Made by a program: the position numbers and the translations under genes
Assembly (NCBI RefSeq): GCF_900184225.1
Contig: NZ_FXWZ01000003.1
Span: 372,001-436,000, forward strand
DNA from: Brevibacterium ihuae
GTDB taxonomy: Bacteria; Actinomycetota; Actinomycetes; Actinomycetales; Brevibacteriaceae
Direction of reading: 5' to 3'
Length of the DNA stretch: 64,000 nt
Shown: positions 16,403-25,000 of the stretch, one piece after another
Layout of the letters: each line of letters starts with the position of its first letter
How positions within the stretch are numbered: position 1 is the stretch's first letter
Notes under the pieces: model-generated
What the model was told of the DNA's origin: nothing
The model's database searches: none
The model's input: only the letters and a program-made list of their open reading frames with translations

Positions 16403-17698
16403 GTGGCCCCCGCTGATCCGGACCTGCTCGACGACCTCCGGCGAGCCCTCGCGGGCGAGGTCGTCGTCGTCCTGCCGCGCGAGCGCGATGGTGCGGTCGA
16501 GGTCGTCGACCCGGGCCGCTACGACCCCGCCGGCACCGGCAGGCCGCACCCCGCGCTCGTCGTCTTCACCTCCGGCTCGACCGGAGCACCGAAGGGGGTC
16601 GCGCTCTCGGCCGCGGCCATCACCGCGTCGGGACGCGCCACCGAGCGCTTCCTGTCCGGCCCCGGCCGCTGGTACCTCACCCTGCCGAGCAACCACATCG
16701 CCGGCGCCCAGGTGCTCCTCCGGTCCCTCCTCGCCGGCACCACCCCGCTCGTCGCCCGGGGGCGGTTCTCCGCCGCGGAGTTCACCGCCGACGTCGAACG
16801 GCTGCGCGCCGGCGCGGGCGACTCGGGCGACCGCGAGCGCTGCCCGCTCTACACCTCGTTCGTGCCCACCCAGCTCGTCCGCATCTTGGCCGACCCCGCT
16901 GCGGTGCGCGCGGCGCAGGCCTTCGATGCGGTGCTGCTCGGCGGGGCCGCGATCTCCCCGGCACTGCTCGCCTCCGCGGAGCACGCGGGCATCCGGATCG
17001 TCCGCACATACGGGATGAGCGAGACCTGCGGCGGATGCGTCTACGACGGGGTGCCCTTCGACGAGGTCGACATCGGACTCGATGCCGGACGCATCGTGCT
17101 GTCCGGTGCGGTCGTCGCGGACGGGTACCTGCGCGTCGACGACGCGGCCGGCGGACTGCGGCTCACCGCCCTGCCGGACGCGGACACCGGATTCGGCACC
17201 GCACCGGACGGCGGCCGGAGCTTCCTCACGAGCGATCTCGGACGGATCGAAGGCGGTGTGCTCGAGGTCCTCGGGCGGGCCGACGACGTCATCATCACCG
17301 GCGGCGAGAACGTCTCGCCGCACGCGGTGGAGAGCGCCCTGCTCGCCGTCCTCGAACCGCACGGGATCGTCGAGGTGCTCGTCACCGCCGTGCCCGACGC
17401 GGAATGGGGCGAGGCGCTCGTCGCCCTCGTGCGCCCCGGCCCGCACGGACCGTCGGGAGCGCTCGGATCAGCGGGAGCTCTCGACGCCGTCGCGGGCATC
17501 GGGGCGGAACCGGCCGCCGGCACCGGCACGGACCGGCTCACCGAGCAGGTGCGCGCTCTCGCCGCGGAGCACCTGGCGCGCCATGCGCTCCCCCGTCGCG
17601 TCCTCACGGTGGAGGCGCTGCCCGAACGCTCCATCGGCAAACCGGATCGCACAGCCGCCCGCGCGCTCGCTGCACGGCTGCTCACCGACCGGGGCTGA
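16403..17698 (+). CDS. menE: o-Succinylbenzoate--CoA ligase
   Basis: ANL-superfamily adenylating enzyme activating o-succinylbenzoate with ATP and CoA, the substrate supplier for MenB. 431 residues, short as in actinobacterial MenE. The P-loop TSGSTGAPKG is at 56-65, followed by RTYGMSETCGG (A5-like motif), then LTSDLGRI and ITGGENVSPHAVE; SIGKPDRTA near the C terminus carries the adenylation-competent Lys. The GTG start at 16403 has GGAGG 7 nt upstream. Downstream of menB in the same direction, probably co-transcribed. Confidence 0.92.
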   Translation: MAPADPDLLDDLRRALAGEVVVVLPRERDGAVEVVDPGRYDPAGTGRPHPALVVFTSGSTGAPKGVALSAAAITASGRATERFLSGPGRWYLTLPSNHIAGAQVLLRSLLAGTTPLVARGRFSAAEFTADVERLRAGAGDSGDRERCPLYTSFVPTQLVRILADPAAVRAAQAFDAVLLGGAAISPALLASAEHAGIRIVRTYGMSETCGGCVYDGVPFDEVDIGLDAGRIVLSGAVVADGYLRVDDAAGGLRLTALPDADTGFGTAPDGGRSFLTSDLGRIEGGVLEVLGRADDVIITGGENVSPHAVESALLAVLEPHGIVEVLVTAVPDAEWGEALVALVRPGPHGPSGALGSAGALDAVAGIGAEPAAGTGTDRLTEQVRALAAEHLARHALPRRVLTVEALPERSIGKPDRTAARALAARLLTDRG

Positions 17699-17950
17699 GG
17701 ACCCGGCCGCACGGGGCAGGAGGGACTGCGCCGGTCGGATGCCGCCGGATGCCGCGGCGCCCGGGCCTCGGAGGACAGGGTGTCCGCACCCCCGGGCGGC
17801 GTCTTCCGAGCCCTCCCGACCACCTGCTCCGCCGCCGCTCCCACCGGGAGCCTCCGACGTTATGAACCTGAAACCGACCGGCCCCGGGCCACCGGGATAC
17901 GCATCGGTACCATGAGTGAGGTCGGTTTTCGGAGCAGTGAGGGGAGGCCC

Positions 17951-18886
17951 ATGGCCACCATCGCCCAATGGGTCGAAGGCGCACGTCTGCGCACCCTCCC
18001 GCTCGCGATCGCACCCGTGCTCATCGGCACCGGGGCTGCCATCGGCGCGATGGGCGGGTTCTCCTCGCTCATCATCGGATCGGTCGATCCCGCGGAGCGG
18101 CCCGAGGTGGGCATCGGCACCGTTCTCGTCCGCGCCCTGCTCGCCGTCATCGTGTCCCTCGGACTGCAGATCGGCTCGAACTTCGCCAACGACTACTCCG
18201 ACGGGATCCGCGGCACCGACGACGTGCGCGTCGGCCCCCAGCGGCTCACCGCCTCGGGCGCGGCCCCGGCCGCAGCGGTCAAGCGGGCGGCGTTCATCGC
18301 GTTCGGCATCGCCGCCCTCGCCGGGGTGATCCTCGTGCTCGTCTCCCAGGCGTGGTGGTTCATCCCGGTGGGGATCCTCGCCGTGCTCGCGGCCTGGTTC
18401 TACACCGGCGGCAGCCACCCCTACGGGTACTACGCGATGGGCGAGGTGTTCGTCTTCATCTTCTTCGGGCTCGTCGCCACCCTCGGCACGACCTACGTCA
18501 TGATCGAGCGCCTGCCCCCGGCCGCGTGGGCCGGCGCAGTGGCGATCGGACTGTTCTCCTGCGCGGTGCTCATGGTCAACAACCTGCGCGACATCCCGAC
18601 CGACGCCGAGGCCGGGAAGACGACGCTCGCAGTGCTGCTCGGCGACGCGCATTCCCGCACGGTCTACGCCGTCATGGTCGCGGTGCCGTACCTGCTGCTG
18701 CTCGTCCCGATCCTCACCGGCCACCCGGCCAGCGTGCTCACGGCGCTGTCCCTCGTGCTCGCCATCGCGCCGCTGCAGACGGTGCTCGGCGGTGCCGAGG
18801 GCACCGCGCTCATCCCGCCGATCAAGAACACGGGGCTGACGGCGCTGACCTACTCAGCGCTCCTCGCGCTCGGCCTCTCCCTCTGA
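17951..18886 (+). CDS. menA: 1,4-Dihydroxy-2-naphthoate polyprenyltransferase
   Basis: UbiA-family membrane enzyme joining the polyprenyl tail to DHNA. 311 residues with about eight or nine hydrophobic helices. The first Mg-diphosphate motif is NFANDYSDGIRGTDD and the second NNLRDIPTDAEAGKTT. The ATG at 17951 matches the family N terminus (MATIAQWVEGARLRTLP) and has GGGGAGG upstream, though only 3 nt away; an ATG at 17912 would add 13 residues. The 252 bp before it show no other gene. Its 3' end overlaps the convergent small membrane gene by 33 bp. Confidence 0.92.
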   Translation: MATIAQWVEGARLRTLPLAIAPVLIGTGAAIGAMGGFSSLIIGSVDPAERPEVGIGTVLVRALLAVIVSLGLQIGSNFANDYSDGIRGTDDVRVGPQRLTASGAAPAAAVKRAAFIAFGIAALAGVILVLVSQAWWFIPVGILAVLAAWFYTGGSHPYGYYAMGEVFVFIFFGLVATLGTTYVMIERLPPAAWAGAVAIGLFSCAVLMVNNLRDIPTDAEAGKTTLAVLLGDAHSRTVYAVMVAVPYLLLLVPILTGHPASVLTALSLVLAIAPLQTVLGGAEGTALIPPIKNTGLTALTYSALLALGLSL

Positions 18887-19189
18887 GCCGACCGCCGAAT
18901 CCTCGACGGCGTAATCCTCGACGGCCGCGTCCTCGAACGATTCGTCGGAGGCCGCCGCCGGTGCTCGTCGCCGTGCGGCGCGCCGGTCCTTCCGCTCGCC
19001 GTCCCAGTCGGCCATCGTCGACGTCGCCCGGCTGCGAGCGCCGCCGAGGAGGAGGATGCTGAGCAGGGTGGCGATGACGATGGCCGCGATGGTGCTCAGC
19101 AGCGAGATCCCGGCGATCCACCAGACGATCGCCACGGTCCCCGCGAGGAGGACGAGCCGGAGCAGGGAGTAGATGAGGACGTTGCGCAT
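18854..19189 (-). CDS. DUF4229-like small membrane protein
   Basis: 111 residues: two hydrophobic helices (about 5-27 and 30-48) and then a charged cytoplasmic tail, first basic ([15 protein letters not shown]) and then acidic. The pattern and the position beside menA resemble the actinobacterial DUF4229 family, of unknown function. TAGACT lies 9 nt before the ATG. The last 33 bp overlap the menA 3' end, so the acidic C terminus may have little constraint. Confidence 0.65.
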   Translation of the reverse strand: MRNVLIYSLLRLVLLAGTVAIVWWIAGISLLSTIAAIVIATLLSILLLGGARSRATSTMADWDGERKDRRAARRRAPAAASDESFEDAAVEDYAVEDSAVGSEGEAEREER

Positions 19190-19198
19190 GATGCCCCG

Positions 19199-19249
19199 AG
19201 TCTAGTGGCTCGCGGTGTTGAGTCGCTTCCCAGGGCTGTCGATTATCCT
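19199..19249. promoter_or_regulatory. Divergent promoters of the DUF4229-like and PLDc_N genes
   Basis: TAGACT on the minus strand (19199-19204) serves the DUF4229-like gene. TATCCT on the plus strand (19244-19249) ends 7 nt before the ATG at 19257, a leaderless arrangement. Confidence 0.5.
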
Positions 19250-19256
19250 GGGACAC

Positions 19257-19712
19257 ATGCCCAGAATCCTTGTCGGAGCGATCGTCCTGCTGACCGCCAT
19301 CACCCTCTACGGGGTGTTCGACTGTCTGCTGCGCGATCGCCGGCACATCCGGATCATGCCCAAGTGGGCCTGGGTGCTCGTCATCCTGTTCGTCCCGGTG
19401 TTCGGGCTCGCGCTGTGGTACGTGTTCGGCCGCTCGTCGTTCCGACCGCGTGAGGACTCCGGCCCCGTCGCCCCGGACGACGATCCCGAGTTCCTGCGCC
19501 GGATCGCCGACGACGTCGAGGCGGAGAAGCGCCGCCGGAAGCACGCCGAGGACGCCGAGGAGCGGCGCCGGGCGGAGAGCGGCACCGGATCCGCGGCGGA
19601 CGGCAGACGCCCCGTTGACGGCTCCGCTGCGGCGGACGATCCGGACCTGCCCGATGCGCAGCGGCACCGGGACGAGCAGAACCGCCCGGGTCCCGACGAC
19701 CCCCGCATGTGA
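19257..19712 (+). CDS. Membrane protein with phospholipase D nuclease N-terminal (PLDc_N) domain
   Basis: 151 residues. Two membrane helices (about 5-22 and 35-57) enclose MPKWAWVLVILFVPVFG followed by LWYVFG, the PLDc_N signature also found at the N terminus of cardiolipin synthases, but no HKD catalytic domain follows. The rest is a charged, probably disordered tail with an Arg/Lys/Glu-rich segment (EAEKRRRKHAEDAEERRR). Possible envelope or lipid-synthesis accessory protein; function unknown. The start is leaderless with TATCCT 7 nt upstream. The MFS gene follows after 43 nt. Confidence 0.75.
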   Translation: MPRILVGAIVLLTAITLYGVFDCLLRDRRHIRIMPKWAWVLVILFVPVFGLALWYVFGRSSFRPREDSGPVAPDDDPEFLRRIADDVEAEKRRRKHAEDAEERRRAESGTGSAADGRRPVDGSAAADDPDLPDAQRHRDEQNRPGPDDPRM

Positions 19713-19755
19713 TCGCCCATCCGCCGGCGCATCCGGCCCTGCACGGTCGTCGATC

Positions 19756-20937
19756 GTGAACGATCCCGCTCCGGATGACCTCGTCGGCCCCACCCGTGCA
19801 CCGTTCGGGGTGTCCCTCGCCGCGTTCGTCAGCAGCCTCGACCGGTTCGCCGTCGGGCCCCTCATCGTCCTCGTGGCGGCGGACATGGGTGCGACGCTCG
19901 CGCAGACGCTCGCGATCGCGAGCGCGTACTTCCTCGCCTACGGGTTCAGCCAGCCGCTGTGGGGCGTGCTCTCCGACCTCCTCGGCCGCATCCGCCTCAT
20001 GCGGGCAGCGCTCCTCGCCGCCGCCGTCGCCGGCGCGGTGTCGGCGTTCGCACCCGGGCTCGCGACCCTCGTCATCGCCCGCGGCTTCACCGGGGCGTTC
20101 TTCGGCGCTGTCGTCCCCACCTCCCTGACCTACGTCGGCGACACCGTCGCCGAACATCACCGCCAGCCGGCGCTCGCCGACCTCATGGCGGCGATCGCCC
20201 TCGGCACCGCGCTCGCGACCGCGTTCGCCGGGGTCATCGCCGACCTCGTGGACTGGCGGACGGTGTTCGCGGTGCCCGCCGTCCTGGCAGCCGTCTGCGC
20301 CGTGGGCCTGCGCCGCGTGCACGAGCCGCCGCGGCCCGGAGGCGCCGGTGTGCTGCGACCGATCCGCGACGCCCTGATGCACCGCTGGGTGCTCGTCATC
20401 ATCGCGCTCGCGGCGGTCGAGGGCGCGGTCGTCCTCGGAGTCCTCACCCTGCTCGCCCCGGCCCTCCAGTCGCAGGGGATCGGGGCCTCCGCCGCGGGAC
20501 TCGCGACCGCGGCCTACGGGATCGGCGTCGTCATCGCCACCCGATTCGTGCGGATAGTCGCCCGCCGCCTGCCGATCCCCGGCCTCATGGCGATCGGCAG
20601 CACGGCTGCTGTGCTCGGCTTCCTGCTCCTCGCCGCCCGCGCGTCCGTGGTCGCCGTCGTCGTCGCGGCGCTCCTTCTCGGAGTGACGTGGTCGTTCCTC
20701 CACTCCTCCCTGCAGACGTGGGTCACCGGGGTGCTCCCGGGCGCGCGGGGCACCGTGGTCTCGCTCTTCGCCGGGAGCCTGTTCGCCGGCAGCGCGCTGG
20801 GCGCATCAGTGGGCGGAGCGCTCGGTGAGGCGCAGCGCTGGTCGCTGCTCTTCGGACTCGCCGCTGCCGCCGCCGTCCTCCTCACCGTCGCCGCGGTCGT
20901 GGGTCGCCGCGCCTACGAGGACTCGCCCGGCCGCTGA
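19756..20937 (+). CDS. Major facilitator superfamily transporter
   Basis: 393 residues with twelve predicted hydrophobic helices. The loop 2-3 motif is GVLSDLLGRIRLM (MFS motif A: G-x-x-x-D-x-x-G-R). The profile resembles small drug or metabolite efflux pumps, but the substrate cannot be inferred. The start is GTG at 19756, since the preceding in-frame sequence is shadow of the PLDc_N gene; no ribosome binding site is evident, so the start is uncertain. Followed by 440 bp of repeat-rich noncoding DNA. Confidence 0.82.
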   Translation: MNDPAPDDLVGPTRAPFGVSLAAFVSSLDRFAVGPLIVLVAADMGATLAQTLAIASAYFLAYGFSQPLWGVLSDLLGRIRLMRAALLAAAVAGAVSAFAPGLATLVIARGFTGAFFGAVVPTSLTYVGDTVAEHHRQPALADLMAAIALGTALATAFAGVIADLVDWRTVFAVPAVLAAVCAVGLRRVHEPPRPGGAGVLRPIRDALMHRWVLVIIALAAVEGAVVLGVLTLLAPALQSQGIGASAAGLATAAYGIGVVIATRFVRIVARRLPIPGLMAIGSTAAVLGFLLLAARASVVAVVVAALLLGVTWSFLHSSLQTWVTGVLPGARGTVVSLFAGSLFAGSALGASVGGALGEAQRWSLLFGLAAAAAVLLTVAAVVGRRAYEDSPGR

Positions 20938-20944
20938 GCCGGCC

Positions 20945-21057
20945 GGGGCGGACCGGCCCCACTGGGGCGGACCGGCCCCCCGGGGCGGACCGGCCCCCCC
21001 GGGGCGGAGCGTCCCCACCGGGCGGATCTCGTCCCCACCGGGGCGGAGCGGGGAGGG
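20945..21057. repeat. Short G/C-rich tandem array (about 19-bp period)
   Basis: Six units beginning GGGGCGGA at 20945, 20964, 20982, 21001, about 21020 and 21040. The first three are almost identical (GGGGCGGACCGGCCCC), the later ones degenerate. Each unit is self-complementary (GGGG...CCCC). It lies directly after the MFS stop and could act in termination or be slippage-prone. Confidence 0.7.
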
Positions 21058-21168
21058 AGAGCGCGAGGCCTGGCCCCGTGAGGCCCGGCGCGGCCACCCG
21101 CATGGGGCCCCGATCGGACCTCCTCGCTCGGCCTCGGCGGTCACACCACACAGGGTCGGACGGCTGAA

Positions 21169-21237
21169 CCCCTCAGGGTCAGGTAGTTGCACCCTTCAAG
21201 GTCAGGAAGTTGCACCCCTCAGGGTCAGGTGGTTGCA
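21169..21237. repeat. Three 23-bp direct repeats
   Basis: Units at 21169-21191, 21192-21214 and 21215-21237 share the form CCCYTCARGGTCAGGWRGTTGCA with no spacers. A fourth degenerate start follows at 21238. Noncoding, between the MFS gene and ccsB. Confidence 0.8.
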
Positions 21238-21320
21238 CTCCTCGGAGCCGGTGCGGGGCGCGCGGGCCGATGCACTGCCGTGGCCGCAGCCGTTCGCCTT
21301 CCGCCATCGACGGTCAAACA

Positions 21321-21363
21321 GCAATTTCCTGCGGTTCCATTCTCAGGAACCGCAGGAAATTGC
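21321..21363 (-). terminator. Palindrome family A, copy 1 (terminator-like, after ccsB)
   Basis: Perfect 18-bp arms GCAATTTCCTGCGGTTCC (21321-21338) and its complement (21346-21363) with a 7-nt loop. It lies 17 nt past the ccsB stop and in ccsB orientation is followed by TGTTT, so it may terminate the heme/cytochrome operon. A second copy with compensatory stem changes is at 42959. Confidence 0.75.
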
Positions 21364-21380
21364 ACTCTGTGGGAGGTGGA

Positions 21381-22502
21381 TCAGAGGCCGGAGTAGGCGT
21401 GGAGTCCGTCGAAGTAGACGTTGACGATCGCGAAGTTGAAGATCACGGTCGCGAAGCCGATGAGGTTGAGGACGGCGACCTTGGTCGGGCCCCACCCGCG
21501 GGTCGCGCGGGCGTGGAGGTACGCCGCGTAGACGACCCACACGACGAAGGTCCAGATCTCCTTCGAGTCCCAGCCCCAGTAGCGGCCCCAGGCGAGCTCC
21601 GCCCAGATCGCGCCGGCGATGAGCGTGAAGGTCCAGGTGATGAACCCGACCGCCGCGATGCGGTAGGACACCTGCTCGATCTCGGCGGACGCCGGGACCC
21701 GGCGCAGGAATCCGAGGCCGCGCGGGGCGGTGCGGGTCTCCGCATAGGCCTGGAGGAGCTGGAAGAGGGCGAGCGCGGCCGACAGCGACAGCAGCGCGGT
21801 GGACAGGATGGCGATCGGCACGTGGATGTAGATCCAGTAGTTGTCGAGCGCCGGGACGAGCTGGGCCGCCGGGGTGTAGAACACGGTGATGCACAGGCCG
21901 AGCGTGACGAGGATCGTGCCGGTGATGAAGGTGCCGAGGTAGCGCAGGTCGCGGAACCGCAGTGCGATGAGGTAGATGAGGCCGGCGATCGCCGCAGCGG
22001 TGAGCGCGTACTCCATCATGTTGCCCCACGGCACCCGCATGACCGAGAGGGTGCGGGTGAGGACTGCGGCGATGTGGAGGGCGAGCGCGAGGGCGGTGAG
22101 CCCGGTGCCGATCCGGGCCAGCCGGCGGGACCGACCGGTGCCGGGCCCCGCGTCCGCGGCGCCGGCCGTGGACGTGGCGGTGCTATCGTCCGAGCCGCCG
22201 GCGCCGGATGCGGGCGCGTCGGTGGGCGGCGCATCCTCGGCGTCGAGCACCGCGACCGCGGAGGCGCGCGAGGTGCGCCGCACTCCGCCGCGGGCGCTCG
22301 TCCGCGACTCCGACCGCGCGGTCCGGGTGCTCTGCGCGGATCCTGCGACGGCGGAGCGCTCGCGCGTCCTCGTCGCATGCGAGCGCAGCTTCTGCCCGCC
22401 GAACAGATCGAAGGCGTAGACGATGAACGCGATCGCGTACACCGCCATCGCCGAATAGATCAGCAGGTTGGACCAGCTGGCGAGCTCGTAGTCGACATCC
22501 AT
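21381..22502 (-). CDS. ccsB: Cytochrome c biogenesis protein CcsB (CcsA/ResC family)
   Basis: Integral membrane component of System II cytochrome c maturation that, with ResB, delivers heme and joins it to apocytochrome c outside the membrane. 373 residues, about eight helices. The tryptophan-rich heme-handling WWD-like motif WGRYWGWDSKEIW is present, as are conserved His positions such as YIHVPIAI and VRVPWGNMMEYAL. A roughly 90-residue low-complexity cytoplasmic insertion (about 45-130) between helices 1 and 2 is longer than usual. Last gene of the long minus-strand run, 61 nt after resB. Confidence 0.92.
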   Translation of the reverse strand: MDVDYELASWSNLLIYSAMAVYAIAFIVYAFDLFGGQKLRSHATRTRERSAVAGSAQSTRTARSESRTSARGGVRRTSRASAVAVLDAEDAPPTDAPASGAGGSDDSTATSTAGAADAGPGTGRSRRLARIGTGLTALALALHIAAVLTRTLSVMRVPWGNMMEYALTAAAIAGLIYLIALRFRDLRYLGTFITGTILVTLGLCITVFYTPAAQLVPALDNYWIYIHVPIAILSTALLSLSAALALFQLLQAYAETRTAPRGLGFLRRVPASAEIEQVSYRIAAVGFITWTFTLIAGAIWAELAWGRYWGWDSKEIWTFVVWVVYAAYLHARATRGWGPTKVAVLNLIGFATVIFNFAIVNVYFDGLHAYSGL

Positions 22503-22563
22503 GTGCGTTGTTCCCTCACGGTTCCACAGCGCCCGCGGACGGGGCGCTCTGCGATGACGGCGG

Positions 22564-24216
22564 TCAGTCGTCCAATTCTACTGCCAGCCCCCTGGCAGTC
22601 TGCTCCACCCTCGGATCCTCGCCGCGGGCGAGCGCGGCCACCTCGATCTCGGTGTCGTTCACCCGCACCCAGACGCGGCGGCGGGGAATGAAGAGCGAGA
22701 GCCCGAGTCCGGCGAGCAGCAGCACGGAGAACAGGAGCATGAGCCCCTGCGTGGGATCGTGGCGGATGTCGAGGGCGATGAACGTGCTCACGCCCTCGAA
22801 CGTCACGCTACCGAGCCCGTTCGGCAGCTCGGCGGTCTCCCCCGGTGCGAGCTGGAGGGTGACCGGGGTGCCTGCGGCGTCGACGACCTCGGTCATCGCC
22901 TCGGCCTCGAGCTCGTACACCGACTGCGGGACCCCGTCGTCGAGGCCGAGGTCGCCGGCGTAGGCGCTCATCACCAGGTAAGGGTTGCGGAGCTCGGCGA
23001 ACTCGGAGATCAGCTCCCCGTTCTCGTTGAGCGCCGCGGTGGGCAGGAGGATCCCGACGAAGCCGAGCTGCTCCGGCTGCGCATCCGGGACCTTGAGCAC
23101 GCCGCGCGAGGTATAGACGCCGTCCTGCGGGAGGAACACGACCGGCCCGGAGAAGGTGACGTCGCCGTCGGCGTCGCGGGCGGTGAGCACCGGCGCGTAG
23201 CCGTTGCCGGTGAGGTAGATCCGGCTCCCGTCGATCCGAATCGGCTCGTTGACGCGGACGATGTGCCGGCTCTCCCCGCCGTCGTGGAAGGCGGTGATGT
23301 CGGCGTCGAAGCTGCGGGGCTGGCCGAACTGGTTGCCGATAGCCTCGTCGTCGAAGGTCGCGGCGAAGGAGTTGAGCCGGAGCCGGTAGTCGTCGAGGCG
23401 GTCGGCGTCGAAGTACGTGCCGCGCTCGAACGAGTCGTAGGACACGAGCGAATTGGTGAAGGTGTCGCCCTCGACGAGCACGCGCTGTCCGGAGTAGCCG
23501 AACAGCGAGCCGACGGCCATCGTCACCACCGTGCCGAGCACCGCGGCGTGGAACAGGAGGTTGCCGGTCTCCCGGAGGTACCCGCGCTCGGCCGCGATGT
23601 GGTCGTCGCGGCGCACGGTGCGGTAGCCGTGCTTCCGCAACCGTGCCTGCGCGTGGTCGAGGAACGCATCGACGTCCTCGTCCGGCGCGCGGTCGAGAGT
23701 CGCGTACCCGGGCATCCGGGCCAGCCTGCGCGGGGCCTTCGGCGGGTCCGCGCGCATCGCCTTCCAGTGCTGCGCGGTGCGCGGCAGGATGCACCCGACG
23801 AGCGAGATCATGAGGAGGATGTAGACGGCGGAGAACCAGAACGAGGAGTAGACGTCGAAGGCCTGGACGGAGTCGAGGATCTCGCCCCAGCGCCCGTTCT
23901 CCTCGATGAAGTTCGTCACCCTCGCCGGATCCTGGATGCGCTGTGGGAGCAGGGAGCCGGGGATCGCGGCGAGCGCGAGGATGAGCAGGAGGATGAGCGC
24001 GACCCGCATCGTGGTGAGCTGGCGCCAGGCCCAGCGGAGCATGCCGACCGCGCCGATGTCGGCCGGGGCGGCCTTCGCGCCGCCGGGCTTCCCGCCGCCG
24101 GCGGGCGTGCCGCTCCCCCCGGCGGGCTTCCCGTTTCCGCCCAGCTTGCCGCTTCCGCCCGTGGGCGTCCTGTCGCTCGTCGTCACGGTCGGATCCGTCT
24201 CCTCTCGTCGTGCCAC
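22564..24216 (-). CDS. resB: Cytochrome c biogenesis protein ResB
   Basis: Partner of CcsB in System II. 550 residues: a Gly/Lys-rich cytoplasmic N terminus, three helices early (around 70-90, 130-150 and 215-235), a large extracytoplasmic domain and one helix near the C terminus (LMLLFSVLLLAGLGLSLFIP). The RLARMPGY segment and FTWDSxx-like core of ResB are diverged, but size and topology fit. The GTG at 24216 lies 4 nt after the ccdA stop; an internal GTG at 24186 with an upstream GGAG is an alternative. Translationally linked to ccdA and ccsB. Confidence 0.88.
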   Translation of the reverse strand: MARREETDPTVTTSDRTPTGGSGKLGGNGKPAGGSGTPAGGGKPGGAKAAPADIGAVGMLRWAWRQLTTMRVALILLLILALAAIPGSLLPQRIQDPARVTNFIEENGRWGEILDSVQAFDVYSSFWFSAVYILLMISLVGCILPRTAQHWKAMRADPPKAPRRLARMPGYATLDRAPDEDVDAFLDHAQARLRKHGYRTVRRDDHIAAERGYLRETGNLLFHAAVLGTVVTMAVGSLFGYSGQRVLVEGDTFTNSLVSYDSFERGTYFDADRLDDYRLRLNSFAATFDDEAIGNQFGQPRSFDADITAFHDGGESRHIVRVNEPIRIDGSRIYLTGNGYAPVLTARDADGDVTFSGPVVFLPQDGVYTSRGVLKVPDAQPEQLGFVGILLPTAALNENGELISEFAELRNPYLVMSAYAGDLGLDDGVPQSVYELEAEAMTEVVDAAGTPVTLQLAPGETAELPNGLGSVTFEGVSTFIALDIRHDPTQGLMLLFSVLLLAGLGLSLFIPRRRVWVRVNDTEIEVAALARGEDPRVEQTARGLAVELDD

Positions 24217-24220
24217 GGTC

Positions 24221-24997
24221 TCAGATCACCATCTCGAAGCCGGAGATGAGTCCCTGCAGGCTGTAGATCCAGCGGGTCCACAGGCCGGTGACGAGCAGGA
24301 TGCCGAGCAGGATGAGCATGACGCCGCCGATCTGCACGATGGTCCGCTGGTGGCGGCGCAGCCACGCGACCCGGCCCATGCCCTTGTGGAGGGCGACGGC
24401 GAGCAGGATGAACGGGATGCCGAGCCCGAGGCAGTACACGAAGGTCAGCAGCGCCCCGCGCCACACGCCTCCGTCGGCGCCGAAGCCGGTTGACAGGGCG
24501 AGCACCGCGGCGAGCGTGGGGCCGATGCACGGCGCCCAGCCGAGCGCGAAGGTCGCGCCGAGGACGGGCGCGCCCCACAGCCCGGCGCGCGGCCGGGCGA
24601 GGATGCGGGCCTCCCGCTGGAAGAACCGGAACCCGCCGAGGAACACGATGCCGGCAAGGATGACGACGACGCCCATGATCCGGGTGACGAGGTCGATCCA
24701 CGGTGCGAGGACCATCCCGAGGCCCGAGAACAGAGTGCCGAGCGCGACGAACACGACGGCGAACCCGAGGACGAACAGGCTGATCCCGAGCACGACGCGG
24801 CCGGTCCGCCGATCGCGCAGCGCATCGCCGGACAGCCCGGTGACGTACCCGACGTAGCCGGGGACGAGCGGGAGCACGCAGGGCGAGGCGAAGGACACCG
24901 CACCGGCGAGCGCGGCGACCGCGATCGCGGCGATGAGGGGTCCGTCGAAGGCGGTCTGGGCGAAGGTCGAACCGATTCCGGCGAGCAGGTCAGGCAC
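24221..24997 (-). CDS. ccdA: Cytochrome c biogenesis protein CcdA
   Basis: Six-helix membrane protein (DsbD core) passing reducing equivalents from cytoplasmic thioredoxin across the membrane to the lipoprotein thioredoxin ResA. 258 residues. The helix-1 Cys is in FASPCVLPLVPGYVGYVTG and the helix-4 Cys in LGWAPCIGPTLAAVL, both within the expected Pro-Cys contexts. The start is GTG, 3 nt after the resA stop. Third last in the run before resB and ccsB. Confidence 0.94.
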   Translation of the reverse strand: MPDLLAGIGSTFAQTAFDGPLIAAIAVAALAGAVSFASPCVLPLVPGYVGYVTGLSGDALRDRRTGRVVLGISLFVLGFAVVFVALGTLFSGLGMVLAPWIDLVTRIMGVVVILAGIVFLGGFRFFQREARILARPRAGLWGAPVLGATFALGWAPCIGPTLAAVLALSTGFGADGGVWRGALLTFVYCLGLGIPFILLAVALHKGMGRVAWLRRHQRTIVQIGGVMLILLGILLVTGLWTRWIYSLQGLISGFEMVI

Positions 24998-25000
24998 GGA

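Noticed and set aside
15380..17446. 688-codon minus-strand frame across menB and menE
   Set aside because: Overlaps two clear Men enzymes; no recognisable domains and shadow-like composition.
21169..21237. CRISPR array
   Set aside because: Repeats are directly adjacent with no unique spacers, only three units, and there are no cas genes.
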